Assembly: GCA_023391905.1 (NCBI GenBank) | Contig: JAEWAD010000418.1 | Location: 1 to 16,706, forward strand | Length of the DNA: 16,706 nt | Reading direction: 5' to 3' | Source of the DNA: Pseudomonadota bacterium | GTDB taxonomy: Bacteria > Pseudomonadota > Alphaproteobacteria > Rhizobiales > Kaistiaceae | Part shown: piece after piece, positions 6,064-13,098 of the stretch | Layout: each line of letters starts with the position of its first letter | Position numbering within the stretch: the first letter of the stretch is position 1 | Translations under genes and position numbers: made by a program | Notes under the pieces: model-generated | The model's input: the letters and a program-made list of their open reading frames with translations, nothing else | Databases searched by the model: none | Told to the model about the DNA's origin: nothing

Positions 6064-7953
6064 ATGCTGCACGTCAACGAAGTCACCTATCGCATCGCCG
6101 GTCGCACGCTCCTCGAAGGGGCGACCATTGCCCTGCCCGACGGCGTCAAGGCCGGCTTCGTCGGCCGCAACGGCACAGGCAAGACCACCCTGTTCAAGCT
6201 GGTTACCGGCGAGATCGCGCCGGAGAGCGGCTCGATCGGCTTGCCGCGCGGCGTCCGCATCGGCCAGGTGGCGCAGGAAGCGCCCGGCACCGCGCAGTCG
6301 CTGATCGAGTTCGTGCTGGCCGCCGACAAGGAGCGCGCCGACCTGCTCAGCGAGGCCGAGCACGCGACCGATCCGCACCGCATCGCCGAGATCCAGATCC
6401 GCCTGACTGACATTGGCGCGCATGCCGCCGAGGCGCGGGCCGGCACCATCCTCGCCGGCCTAGGCTTCGACGCCGAGGCGCAGCTGCGCCCCTGCTCCGC
6501 CTTCTCCGGCGGCTGGCGCATGCGTGTCGCATTGGCTGCGGTCTTGTTCGCCGAGCCGGACCTGCTTCTCCTCGACGAGCCGACCAACTATCTCGACCTC
6601 GAAGGGACGATGTGGCTCGAGAACTACGTGGCGCGCTATCCGCACACCGTGTTCCTGATCAGCCACGACCGCGACCTGCTCAATCGCGCCATCGACATGA
6701 TCGTGCATCTCGACCAGGGCAAGCTGACCGCCTATCGCGGCGGCTATGACAGCTTCGACCGCCAGCGCCGCGAAAAGCAGGCGCTGCAGCTGAAGCTGAA
6801 GAAGAAGCAGGACGACCAGCGCAAGCACCTGCAGGCCTTCGTCGACCGCTTCCGGGCCAAGGCCACCAAGGCCCGCCAGGCGCAGTCGCGCATGAAGGCA
6901 CTGGAGAAGATGCAGCCGATCGCTGGCATCGTCGACGAGCACGTCACGCCGTTCTCCTTCCCGCCACCGGCCAAGATCCTCGCGCCGCCGATCATCGCGC
7001 TCGACAACGCCTCGGTCGGCTACGAGGAAGGCAAGCCGATCCTGCGCAAGCTCGACATCCGCATCGATGTCGAGGACCGCATCGGCCTGCTCGGCGCCAA
7101 CGGCAACGGCAAGTCGACCTTCGCCAAGCTGCTGGCCGGGCGGCTCGCCGCAGCCGGCGGCGCCATGCGCCGCGCCGACAAGCTCGACATCGCCTTCTTC
7201 GCCCAGCACCAGCTCGACGATTTGCGGCCGGCGGAGACCGCCGTGCAGCATGTCCGCCCGCTGATGCCGGACGCGACCGAGGCGCAGTTGCGCGCCCGCG
7301 TCGGCGCCATGGGCTTCCCGACCGCCAAGATGGACACGCCGGCGCGCGAGCTCTCGGGCGGCGAGCGGGCGCGCCTGCTGCTCGGCCTCGCGACCTTCCG
7401 CGGCGCCAATTTGCTGATCCTCGACGAGCCGACCAACCATCTCGACATCGACAGCCGCGAGGCGCTTGTGCAGGCGCTGAACGACTATCCCGGCGCCGTC
7501 ATCCTGATCAGCCACGACCGACACCTGATCGAGGCGTCCGTGGACCGGCTGCTGCTGGTTGCCAACGGCACCGTGTCGCCCTTCGACGGCGACATGGACG
7601 ATTATCGCAAGCTGATCGTGAAGGGGCCGGAGACGCCTTCGGCCAAATCCGACGACGACGCGGCCAGCAAGACCTCGGCGCAGGACCGCCGGCGTGAATC
7701 CGCAGCCAAGCGCAGCGAGCTCGCGCCGCTCCGGAAAAAGATCAAGGAAATCGAATCCTTGATGGAGAAGCTTCAGAAAGAGATTCAGAAGCTCGACACC
7801 GCGCTCGCCGACCCTGTCCTCTACACGAAGGACCCGGCCAAGGCCTCCACCTACGCCAAGCAGCGCTCCGACGCCGTCAAGGCGCTGGCCGAACGGGAAG
7901 AGGCCTGGCTGGAGATGTCGGCGGAGTATGAAGAGGCCGTCGGGGCGGACTGA
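6064..7953 (+). CDS. ABC-F family ATPase (YheS/Uup-like ribosome-associated factor)
   Basis: This soluble protein of 629 residues carries two ATP-binding cassettes and no membrane domain, the ABC-F layout. The first cassette has Walker A G34-R-N-G-T-G-K-T41, signature 'FSGGW' (147-151), Walker B 'LLLLDEP' (167-173) and switch H201. The second has 'GANGNGKS' (344-351), 'LSGGE' (430-434), 'LILDEP' (451-456) and H484. Between them lies a highly charged helical linker (about 230-300), the P-site tRNA interaction region that defines the group. A C-terminal coiled coil (about 545-625) follows an acidic linker. ABC-F proteins bind the ribosomal E site and relieve stalled translation. Length and 'FSGGWRMR' favour the YheS-like housekeeping subgroup over antibiotic-resistance members; this is inference. 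The ribosome-binding site is weak. Confidence 0.93.
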   Translation: MLHVNEVTYRIAGRTLLEGATIALPDGVKAGFVGRNGTGKTTLFKLVTGEIAPESGSIGLPRGVRIGQVAQEAPGTAQSLIEFVLAADKERADLLSEAEHATDPHRIAEIQIRLTDIGAHAAEARAGTILAGLGFDAEAQLRPCSAFSGGWRMRVALAAVLFAEPDLLLLDEPTNYLDLEGTMWLENYVARYPHTVFLISHDRDLLNRAIDMIVHLDQGKLTAYRGGYDSFDRQRREKQALQLKLKKKQDDQRKHLQAFVDRFRAKATKARQAQSRMKALEKMQPIAGIVDEHVTPFSFPPPAKILAPPIIALDNASVGYEEGKPILRKLDIRIDVEDRIGLLGANGNGKSTFAKLLAGRLAAAGGAMRRADKLDIAFFAQHQLDDLRPAETAVQHVRPLMPDATEAQLRARVGAMGFPTAKMDTPARELSGGERARLLLGLATFRGANLLILDEPTNHLDIDSREALVQALNDYPGAVILISHDRHLIEASVDRLLLVANGTVSPFDGDMDDYRKLIVKGPETPSAKSDDDAASKTSAQDRRRESAAKRSELAPLRKKIKEIESLMEKLQKEIQKLDTALADPVLYTKDPAKASTYAKQRSDAVKALAEREEAWLEMSAEYEEAVGAD

Positions 7954-8001
7954 CGCCCTCTCTCGCCCTCCAGACGAGCTAGGCTCCGCCCTTTCGCCCC
8001 G

Positions 8002-8136
8002 CCTCCGACGTCAACCCGGCGAAAGCCGGAACCCATGCATCCGAGGGGCTGGCGTTTCGCGCGTCGGGCAACCCGGCGGGAATGGATCCCGGCTCAAAGG
8101 CCGGGATGACGGCGAGTATGGGCCCGGCGATCGCGC
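8002..8136. repeat. REP-doublet repeat, copy 1
   Basis: This is the first of two direct copies in the 444-bp non-coding gap 7954-8397. It contains a left palindrome (CGTCAACCCGGC-GAAA-GCCGG, from 8009) and an inverted right palindrome with a perfect 8-bp stem, ATCCCGGC / GCCGGGAT (8086-8093 and 8100-8107, loop TCAAAG), then a shared tail ending GGCCCGGCGATCGCGC at 8136. It differs from copy 2 by about 10 extra bases near 8046-8058 and scattered substitutions. The core is the same as at 3689-3798. No gene is supported in this gap on either strand. Confidence 0.8.
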
Positions 8137-8197
8137 GCCGGCACCGAAGGGCTTCCATGCGTCGCTGGGCGACAGGCAAGCTCCACCCTTCCACCAT

Positions 8198-8322
8198 CCT
8201 CCGACGTCATCCCTGCGAAAGCAGGGATCCATGCATCCGAGGGCGCGCGTCGGGCAACCCGGCAGAAATGGATCCAGGCTCAAAGGCCGGGATGACGGCG
8301 AGTATGGGCCCGGCGATCGCGC
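8198..8322. repeat. REP-doublet repeat, copy 2
   Basis: This is a direct copy of 8002-8136, about 196 bp further on, 125 bp long. The left palindrome is a perfect 8-bp stem with a GAAA tetraloop, ATCCCTGC-GAAA-GCAGGGAT (8209-8228), carrying paired changes relative to copy 1 (C/T on one side, G/A on the other). The right palindrome (8272-8293) has one mismatch. The tail after the right palindrome (GATGACGGCGAGTATGGG and onward) is identical to that of copy 1. The unit repeated is therefore longer than the palindromes alone, which points to a tandem duplication. Confidence 0.8.
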
Positions 8323-8397
8323 TTCGTTGCCCCAGGCTGTCCGTCTTGCCGCGCCTTGAGCGAGTGCCCAGGGACGGCTCGCCGCAACACCCGCCTC

Positions 8398-8847
8398 TCA
8401 CGCCTTCTTCTGCCAGCGGCCCTGTTCGGATTGCTGCCAGTAGGTCGCGTCGTGGCCGGCGGCCTTCACCCGCTTCCAGGAGGCGCGGGCGGCGTCGAGC
8501 GCCTCCGGGTCGTTGCCGTCGAACATCAGGACGGCGCGCAGATAGCCGTCGAGTTCGCCGGCCGGAGCGCCATCGACGAGGAAGCGGACATTGGCGCCGT
8601 TCGGATTGTCGGCCTCGGGCGTCAGCAGGACGGGATGCTGCGCGGCGTCGGCGTCCCGCCACAGGCCGTGCGGCAGGAAGCTCTCGTCGTTGTAGGTCCA
8701 CAGCAGCGCGTCGAGCGCCTCGCAGCGCTCGACCGAGCGCGCTTCGACGACCACGCGCCAGTCACGCTCCAGGCATTTTTCCAGGAGCCCGGGCAGCACC
8801 GCCTCCAGCGGCTGGTTCTGCAGATGGTAGAACAGGACCTCGGTCAT
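8398..8847 (-). CDS. holC: DNA polymerase III chi subunit
   Basis: This 149-residue accessory subunit of the DNA polymerase III clamp-loader complex binds single-strand-binding protein and so links the replisome to SSB-coated lagging-strand template. The family features are visible: 'MTEVLFYHLQNQPLEAVLPGLLEKCLER' at the N-terminus (cited only as a landmark), then 'LDALLWTYNDESFLPHGLW', 'HPVLLT' and 'NVRFLVDG'. Length is usual for HolC. I use the ATG at 8847; an in-frame start at 8877 would add ten non-conserved residues. It follows pepA by 60 bp on the same strand, the gene order pepA-holC being widespread in proteobacteria. The psi subunit (HolD) is not seen here. The ribosome-binding site is weak. 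Confidence 0.94.
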   Translation of the reverse strand: MTEVLFYHLQNQPLEAVLPGLLEKCLERDWRVVVEARSVERCEALDALLWTYNDESFLPHGLWRDADAAQHPVLLTPEADNPNGANVRFLVDGAPAGELDGYLRAVLMFDGNDPEALDAARASWKRVKAAGHDATYWQQSEQGRWQKKA

Positions 8848-8907
8848 CGCATCGTCTCGCGCCACGCCGCCAGCCAAACGCGGAAGCGGCGTGGCTTCCT
8901 TATCAGA

Positions 8908-10422
8908 TCAGCCTTCGTAATTGTCGGCGACGAGGCGATCGAGGATGCGCACACCCCAGCCCGAGGCCCAGGAGCGGTTCACTTCCGTCTGCGGCGACCC
9001 CATGGCGGTGCCGGCGATGTCGAGATGGGCCCAGGCGACGCCGTCGTCGACGAAGCGCTTCAGGAACTGCGCCGCGGTGATCGAGCCGCCATAGCGGCCA
9101 CCGGTATTCTTGATGTCCGCGAACTTCGATTCGATCATCTTGTCGTAGGCCGGGCCGAGCGGCATGCGCCAGACCTTCTCGCCCGTCGCCTCGCCCGCCT
9201 TCGACAGCGCGCCGGCCAGCGCGTCGTCATTGGCGAACATGCCGGCATAGTCGCTGCCGAGCGCCACCATGATCGCGCCGGTCAGCGTCGCCAGATCGAC
9301 GATCGCCTTCGGCTCATAGGTCTTCTGCGCGTACCAGAGCGCGTCGGCGAGCACGAGGCGGCCCTCCGCGTCGGTATTGATGATCTCGATGGTGACGCCC
9401 GAAGCGGCCGCCACGATGTCGCCGGGACGCTGCGCGTTGCCGTCCGGCATGTTCTCGACGAGGCCGATGATGCCGACGACGTTCGCCTTCGCCTTGCGCG
9501 CGGCGAGCGCGTGCATCAGGCCGACGACGGCGGCGGCGCCGCCCATGTCGCCCTTCATGTCCTCCATGCCGCCGGCCGGCTTGATCGAGATGCCACCGGT
9601 GTCGAACACGACGCCCTTGCCGACGAAGGCGACCGGCTTGTCTTTGGCCTTGCTGCCGTTCCAGTGCATGGCGACGAGGCGCGGCGGCCGGCTCGAGCCC
9701 TGCGCGACGCCGAGCAGCGCGCGCATGCCGAACTTCTTCATCTGCTTTTCGGTCAGCGTCTCGATCGTCACGCCGAGCTTCTCCAGCTCGGCCGCCTTCT
9801 CGGCGAACTCGACCGGGCCGAGCACATTGGCCGGCTCGTTGACCAGCTCGCGCGCCAGGAGGGCGCCGTCGGCGACAGCGGAGCGGCCGACCCAGGCCTT
9901 CTTCGCCTTGCCGGCTTCGGCGGCGACGATATCGAGCGTCACCGGCGACTTCGGCGCCTTGTCCTCGTCCTTGCCATTCTTCCCGTTCTTGCCCTTGCTC
10001 TTGTAGCGATCGAACGAATAGGCGCGCAGCACCGCGCCGAGGCCGATATCGGCCAGCTCATCGCCGGTGATCGCCGTGCCGTCGGGGCGCTCCGCGTGGA
10101 AGGTGGCGCTTTCGGCCTTGCGCAGCGCCCCCATGACGGCGCCGCCGAGCCGCGACCAGTCGCCTTCCACAAGTTCCTGCGCCTTGCCGAGCCCGACGAC
10201 GACGAGCCGATCGAAGGTCAGCCCGGCCGGCGCGAGGATATCGAGAATCGCCAGGCCCTTGCCCTTATAGTCGGAGGGCGCCGCGGCCTTCTGGACCAGG
10301 CCAGCGACGCCGAGCGCCTGCGCGGCCGGACCGAGCGCTAGCGTCTCGTCGGTCAGGACAACAAGCGTCCCCGTCTCGTTCGTGGTCGCCTTGTGGAAGG
10401 AAACGACAGGATTGCTGGTCAT
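8908..10422 (-). CDS. pepA: Leucyl aminopeptidase (cytosol aminopeptidase, M17)
   Basis: This cytosolic, hexameric two-metal exopeptidase (504 residues) removes N-terminal residues, preferably leucine, from peptides. The M17 signature N349-T-D-A-E-G-R-L356 is complete. Metal ligands K269, D274, D292, D351 and E353 and catalytic K281 and R355 fall one residue away from their E. coli PepA equivalents, so the enzyme should be active. The N-terminal macrodomain-like part (about 1-170) carries a lysine- and glycine-rich linker, 'KSKGKNGKNGKDEDK' (141-155), that looks disordered. I use the ATG at 10422, since the longer frame to 10500 is arginine-rich without similarity. It forms a unit with holC and is divergent from lptF. 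E. coli PepA also has a DNA-binding role; nothing here tells whether that applies. Confidence 0.96.
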   Translation of the reverse strand: MTSNPVVSFHKATTNETGTLVVLTDETLALGPAAQALGVAGLVQKAAAPSDYKGKGLAILDILAPAGLTFDRLVVVGLGKAQELVEGDWSRLGGAVMGALRKAESATFHAERPDGTAITGDELADIGLGAVLRAYSFDRYKSKGKNGKNGKDEDKAPKSPVTLDIVAAEAGKAKKAWVGRSAVADGALLARELVNEPANVLGPVEFAEKAAELEKLGVTIETLTEKQMKKFGMRALLGVAQGSSRPPRLVAMHWNGSKAKDKPVAFVGKGVVFDTGGISIKPAGGMEDMKGDMGGAAAVVGLMHALAARKAKANVVGIIGLVENMPDGNAQRPGDIVAAASGVTIEIINTDAEGRLVLADALWYAQKTYEPKAIVDLATLTGAIMVALGSDYAGMFANDDALAGALSKAGEATGEKVWRMPLGPAYDKMIESKFADIKNTGGRYGGSITAAQFLKRFVDDGVAWAHLDIAGTAMGSPQTEVNRSWASGWGVRILDRLVADNYEG

Positions 10423-10740
10423 TTGAGCTCGCGGGACAAGAATTGGGGGCGACGCCGGGCGGCATCGTCTGGATCGGGAAGTGCGTGCGTTCAGCCACAC
10501 CTTACAGGGGATCAGTGTGTCCCGTGACGGTCGTCTCTGGCAAGTGCCCGGGCTTCACGGTAGATATTCACCCTTCATTAACACTGTTCATTCGCGTTTG
10601 ATTCACCCAAATGGTCCACCCATGGGCCTACCCGATCACCGGGACGCCGAGGAGGTTCGATCCGCCATATTGATGCAGCCAGGGGCACGGCTGTCTTTGA
10701 CACGGGGGGTGTACAGAGTTCGAGGATCGACGACGTCAAG
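10423..10740. promoter_or_regulatory. Divergent pepA / lptF intergenic region (318 bp)
   Basis: This gap must hold the start signals for the minus-strand pepA-holC unit and the plus-strand lpt operon. The part at 10561-10612 is clearly more AT-rich than its surroundings. It carries an 8-bp direct repeat ATTCACCC at 10566-10573 and 10601-10608, 35 bp apart, with AACACTGTT, a small perfect dyad, between them at 10580-10588. A TTGACA stands at 10697-10702, 38 bp before the lptF ATG, but no acceptable -10 box follows at 16-18 bases. I therefore assign no exact promoter. No small gene is supported here. Confidence 0.4.
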
Positions 10741-11928
10741 ATGAAGCTCATCGAGCGCTACATCTTCAACCGCATGCTGGCAGCCTTCCTGCTCAGCCTT
10801 TGCGGCTTGTCCGGAACGGTCTGGCTTAGCCAGGCCTTGCGGGAACTCGACCTGATCACGAGCAAGGGTCAGAACTTCGGCACGTTCTTTCACGTGTCGA
10901 GCCTCATCTTCCCCGGACTGCTCCTGATCGTCTGCCCCGTCGCCCTGCTGATCGGCGCGATCTACACCTTCAACCAGCTCAACGCCGATTCGGAGCTGGT
11001 GGTCATCAACGCCAGCGGCGCCTCGCAGACACGACTGCTGAAGCCCGCGCTCGTCATGGGCCTGATCACGGCGATCATCGTCGGCTCCATGTCGCTCTAT
11101 CTGGTGCCGCGCTCGCTGCAGGCGTTCCGCAGCCTCCTGACCGGCATCAACGCCGACCTCATCACCAGCTTCGTCAAGGAAGGCCAGTTCATGGAACTCG
11201 GCAACCGGCTGGTGTTCCATGTCCGCGACCGCAAGCCCGACGGCACGCTCGAAGGCATCTTCATCCAGGACGCCCGCCAGGCCGACCAGACCTCCGTCTA
11301 CATCGCCAATCGCGGCGTCGTGCTGAAGAACCCGCTCGGCACCTTCCTGATCATGCAGAACGGCACGATCCAGCAGAAGTCCGAGACCAATGCCTCGATG
11401 TCGATCATCGAATTCGAATCCTACGCGTTCGACCTGTCGACCTTCGGCAGCAAGACCACGCTGCCCGCCTATACGGCAGCCGAGCGCAGCACGGCCTTCC
11501 TGATGGCGCCAGACCCGAACGATCCGGAATACCAGAAGCGTCCCGGCAGCTTCCTGTCCGAGTTGCACGACCGCTTCTCGGCGCCGCTCTATGCCATCTT
11601 CTTCGCGATCCTGCCCGTCGCGGCGCTGGGCCAGGCGCAGACGACCCGCCAGGGGCGCAGCCTGGTCGTGCTCGGCACGATCCTGCTTGCGACCGGCGTA
11701 CGCATCGGCGGCCTGATCCTCGCCAGCCTCGCGGCCAACGATTCGCGCCTGATCCCGGCGCTCTACGCACTGCCGATCGCCTTCATCGTGCTGTCGCTCG
11801 TCGCCGTCTACAGCTCCTTCCGCCTGACGGCCTCCGACAGCATCGCCGGAGCGGTGACGGATTTCGTGCAGCGCATCGCCAGCCGGCTGCGGATCGGTCC
11901 GCGCCCCTCCACCGGGGGACGCATGTAG
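10741..11928 (+). CDS. lptF: LPS export ABC transporter permease LptF
   Basis: This inner-membrane protein of 395 residues forms, with LptG, the transmembrane part of the LptB2FG transporter that extracts lipopolysaccharide from the inner membrane. The family pattern is visible: three N-terminal membrane helices (about 12-34, 54-78, 100-124), a large periplasmic beta-jellyroll domain (about 130-275) and three C-terminal helices (about 282-299, 307-333, 338-361). The start 'MKLIERYIFNRML' and the 'ELVVINASGAS' coupling region (85-95) are typical. No strong ribosome-binding site precedes the ATG; GAGG lies 15 bases upstream. It opens the operon lptF-lptG-lptD-surA-pdxA. The ATPase LptB is not in this window. 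Confidence 0.95.
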   Translation: MKLIERYIFNRMLAAFLLSLCGLSGTVWLSQALRELDLITSKGQNFGTFFHVSSLIFPGLLLIVCPVALLIGAIYTFNQLNADSELVVINASGASQTRLLKPALVMGLITAIIVGSMSLYLVPRSLQAFRSLLTGINADLITSFVKEGQFMELGNRLVFHVRDRKPDGTLEGIFIQDARQADQTSVYIANRGVVLKNPLGTFLIMQNGTIQQKSETNASMSIIEFESYAFDLSTFGSKTTLPAYTAAERSTAFLMAPDPNDPEYQKRPGSFLSELHDRFSAPLYAIFFAILPVAALGQAQTTRQGRSLVVLGTILLATGVRIGGLILASLAANDSRLIPALYALPIAFIVLSLVAVYSSFRLTASDSIAGAVTDFVQRIASRLRIGPRPSTGGRM

Positions 11929-11931
11929 GCC

Positions 11932-13098
11932 ATGTTCCGCAGCCCGACGCTCAGCCTCTATTTCGGCCGCCGCTTCCTGAAGACCGCGCTGATCATCTTC
12001 ACGGTCGTCTTCGTGCTGATGGCCTTCATCGACTATCTGGAACTGGCCCGCCGCGCCGCGCGGCGCGAAGGGTTCGACGCGTTCCTCTATCTGTTGGTCT
12101 CGCTGGCGCGCGTGCCGAACGTCATCGAACGCGCCCTGCCCTTCACGATCCTGTTCGCCTCGATGGCCAGCTTCGTCATGGCGAATCGGCAACTGGAGCT
12201 TGTGGTGGCGCGCGCCGCCGGCGTCTCGGCCTGGCAGTTCCTGCTGCCGGCCGGCTTCGTCGCCGTGATGATCGGCGTCTTCGCCACGACGGTGTTCAAT
12301 CCGATCTCGACGGAGCTCAAGGAGCGCTCGATCCTGCTGGGCAACCAGCTGGCCAAGGAGCGCACCCGGATCGAGAACGCCAAGGCGGAGGCGAGCAAGC
12401 CGGCCGAGCCGCCAGCCCCCTCCGGCACCGAGATCGTCGCCTCGGCGGAAGGGTCCGACTGGCCGATCTGGATGCGGCAGACCGGCAGCGACGGGCCGTC
12501 GATCATCGGTGCGCGCGAGAGCCTGAATCAGGGCCTGTCGCTCGTCGACGTGTCGGCATTCGTGTTCAAGCCGAGCGGGACGCTCGACCGTCGCATCGAT
12601 GCATCCACAGCTGATTTCGAGGACGGAAACTGGGTCTTCCGCGACGCCACCGTGATCCAGGCCGGCACCCGTCCGACGCCGCAGGCAGAAGTGCGCCTGC
12701 CGACAGATCTCAGCGCCGACCAGGTCAGTCAGAGGCTGGCCGATCCGGAGACCGTTTCCTTCTGGTCTCTGCCGCAACTTGTTGAAATATCAAAAAAGTC
12801 TGCTGTTCCCAGTGATGCGTACGAGATGCAGTTCCAATCCCTGCTGGCGCAGCCCCTGCTGTTCCTCGCCATGGTCTTCGTGGCCGCGACAGTGTCGCTC
12901 CGGTTCTCCCGTTCCCGCGACCTCGGGCAGGTGATTTTGTCTGGTGTCGCAGTAGGCTTCGTGCTTTATGTTGTCACGGAATTGGCGAGGGGTTTGGGGA
13001 GGAGCGGCGTCGTGTCACCGATGATTGCCGCTTGGACTCCTGCTGTCATTGCCATCCTGTTGAGTGTCACAGTGCTTCTTCACCGGGAGGACGGATGA
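11932..13098 (+). CDS. lptG: LPS export ABC transporter permease LptG
   Basis: This is the partner of LptF in the LptB2FG exporter, 388 residues, with the same 3 + periplasmic domain + 3 helix plan (helices about 17-37, 62-84, 98-122, and three near 300-383). 'ELVVARAAGVS' (89-99) is the coupling-helix region. It lies three bases after lptF. At the start of the periplasmic domain an Ala/Pro/Lys-rich segment (about 142-176, with 'KPAEPPAPSG') looks like an insertion, making the protein somewhat longer than the roughly 360 residues usual for LptG. The last 100 codons contain several rare AT-ending codons (ATA, TCA, AGT, CTT) unlike the rest of the window, although the protein sequence stays normal. 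The stop overlaps the lptD start (TGATG). Confidence 0.95.
   Translation: MFRSPTLSLYFGRRFLKTALIIFTVVFVLMAFIDYLELARRAARREGFDAFLYLLVSLARVPNVIERALPFTILFASMASFVMANRQLELVVARAAGVSAWQFLLPAGFVAVMIGVFATTVFNPISTELKERSILLGNQLAKERTRIENAKAEASKPAEPPAPSGTEIVASAEGSDWPIWMRQTGSDGPSIIGARESLNQGLSLVDVSAFVFKPSGTLDRRIDASTADFEDGNWVFRDATVIQAGTRPTPQAEVRLPTDLSADQVSQRLADPETVSFWSLPQLVEISKKSAVPSDAYEMQFQSLLAQPLLFLAMVFVAATVSLRFSRSRDLGQVILSGVAVGFVLYVVTELARGLGRSGVVSPMIAAWTPAVIAILLSVTVLLHREDG

Noticed and set aside
8002..8322. CRISPR-like array
   Set aside because: Only two long direct copies are present; each is an inverted palindrome doublet, and there is no short regular repeat-spacer pattern and no cas gene.
7928..8359. 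Small proteins encoded in the repeat-bearing gap on either strand
   Set aside because: The open frames consist of translated repeats, giving the same peptide segments twice, and have no ribosome-binding site or family similarity.
8356..10341. Open frame of over 650 codons on the plus strand opposite holC and pepA
   Set aside because: It crosses two well-supported minus-strand genes and the gap between them, without any family pattern. It is an antisense shadow.
10697..10702. Perfect TTGACA as the lptF promoter -35 box
   Set aside because: No -10-like hexamer follows at 16-18 bases and the start point would fall very close to the ATG. Kept only as a remark in the region entry.
10636..12777. 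Very long open frame on the minus strand opposite lptF/lptG (over 700 codons)
   Set aside because: It is rich in Arg, Gly, His, Asp and Gln with no motif, and mirrors the codon bias of lptF/lptG, which are unmistakable on the other strand. High GC leaves antisense frames open by chance.
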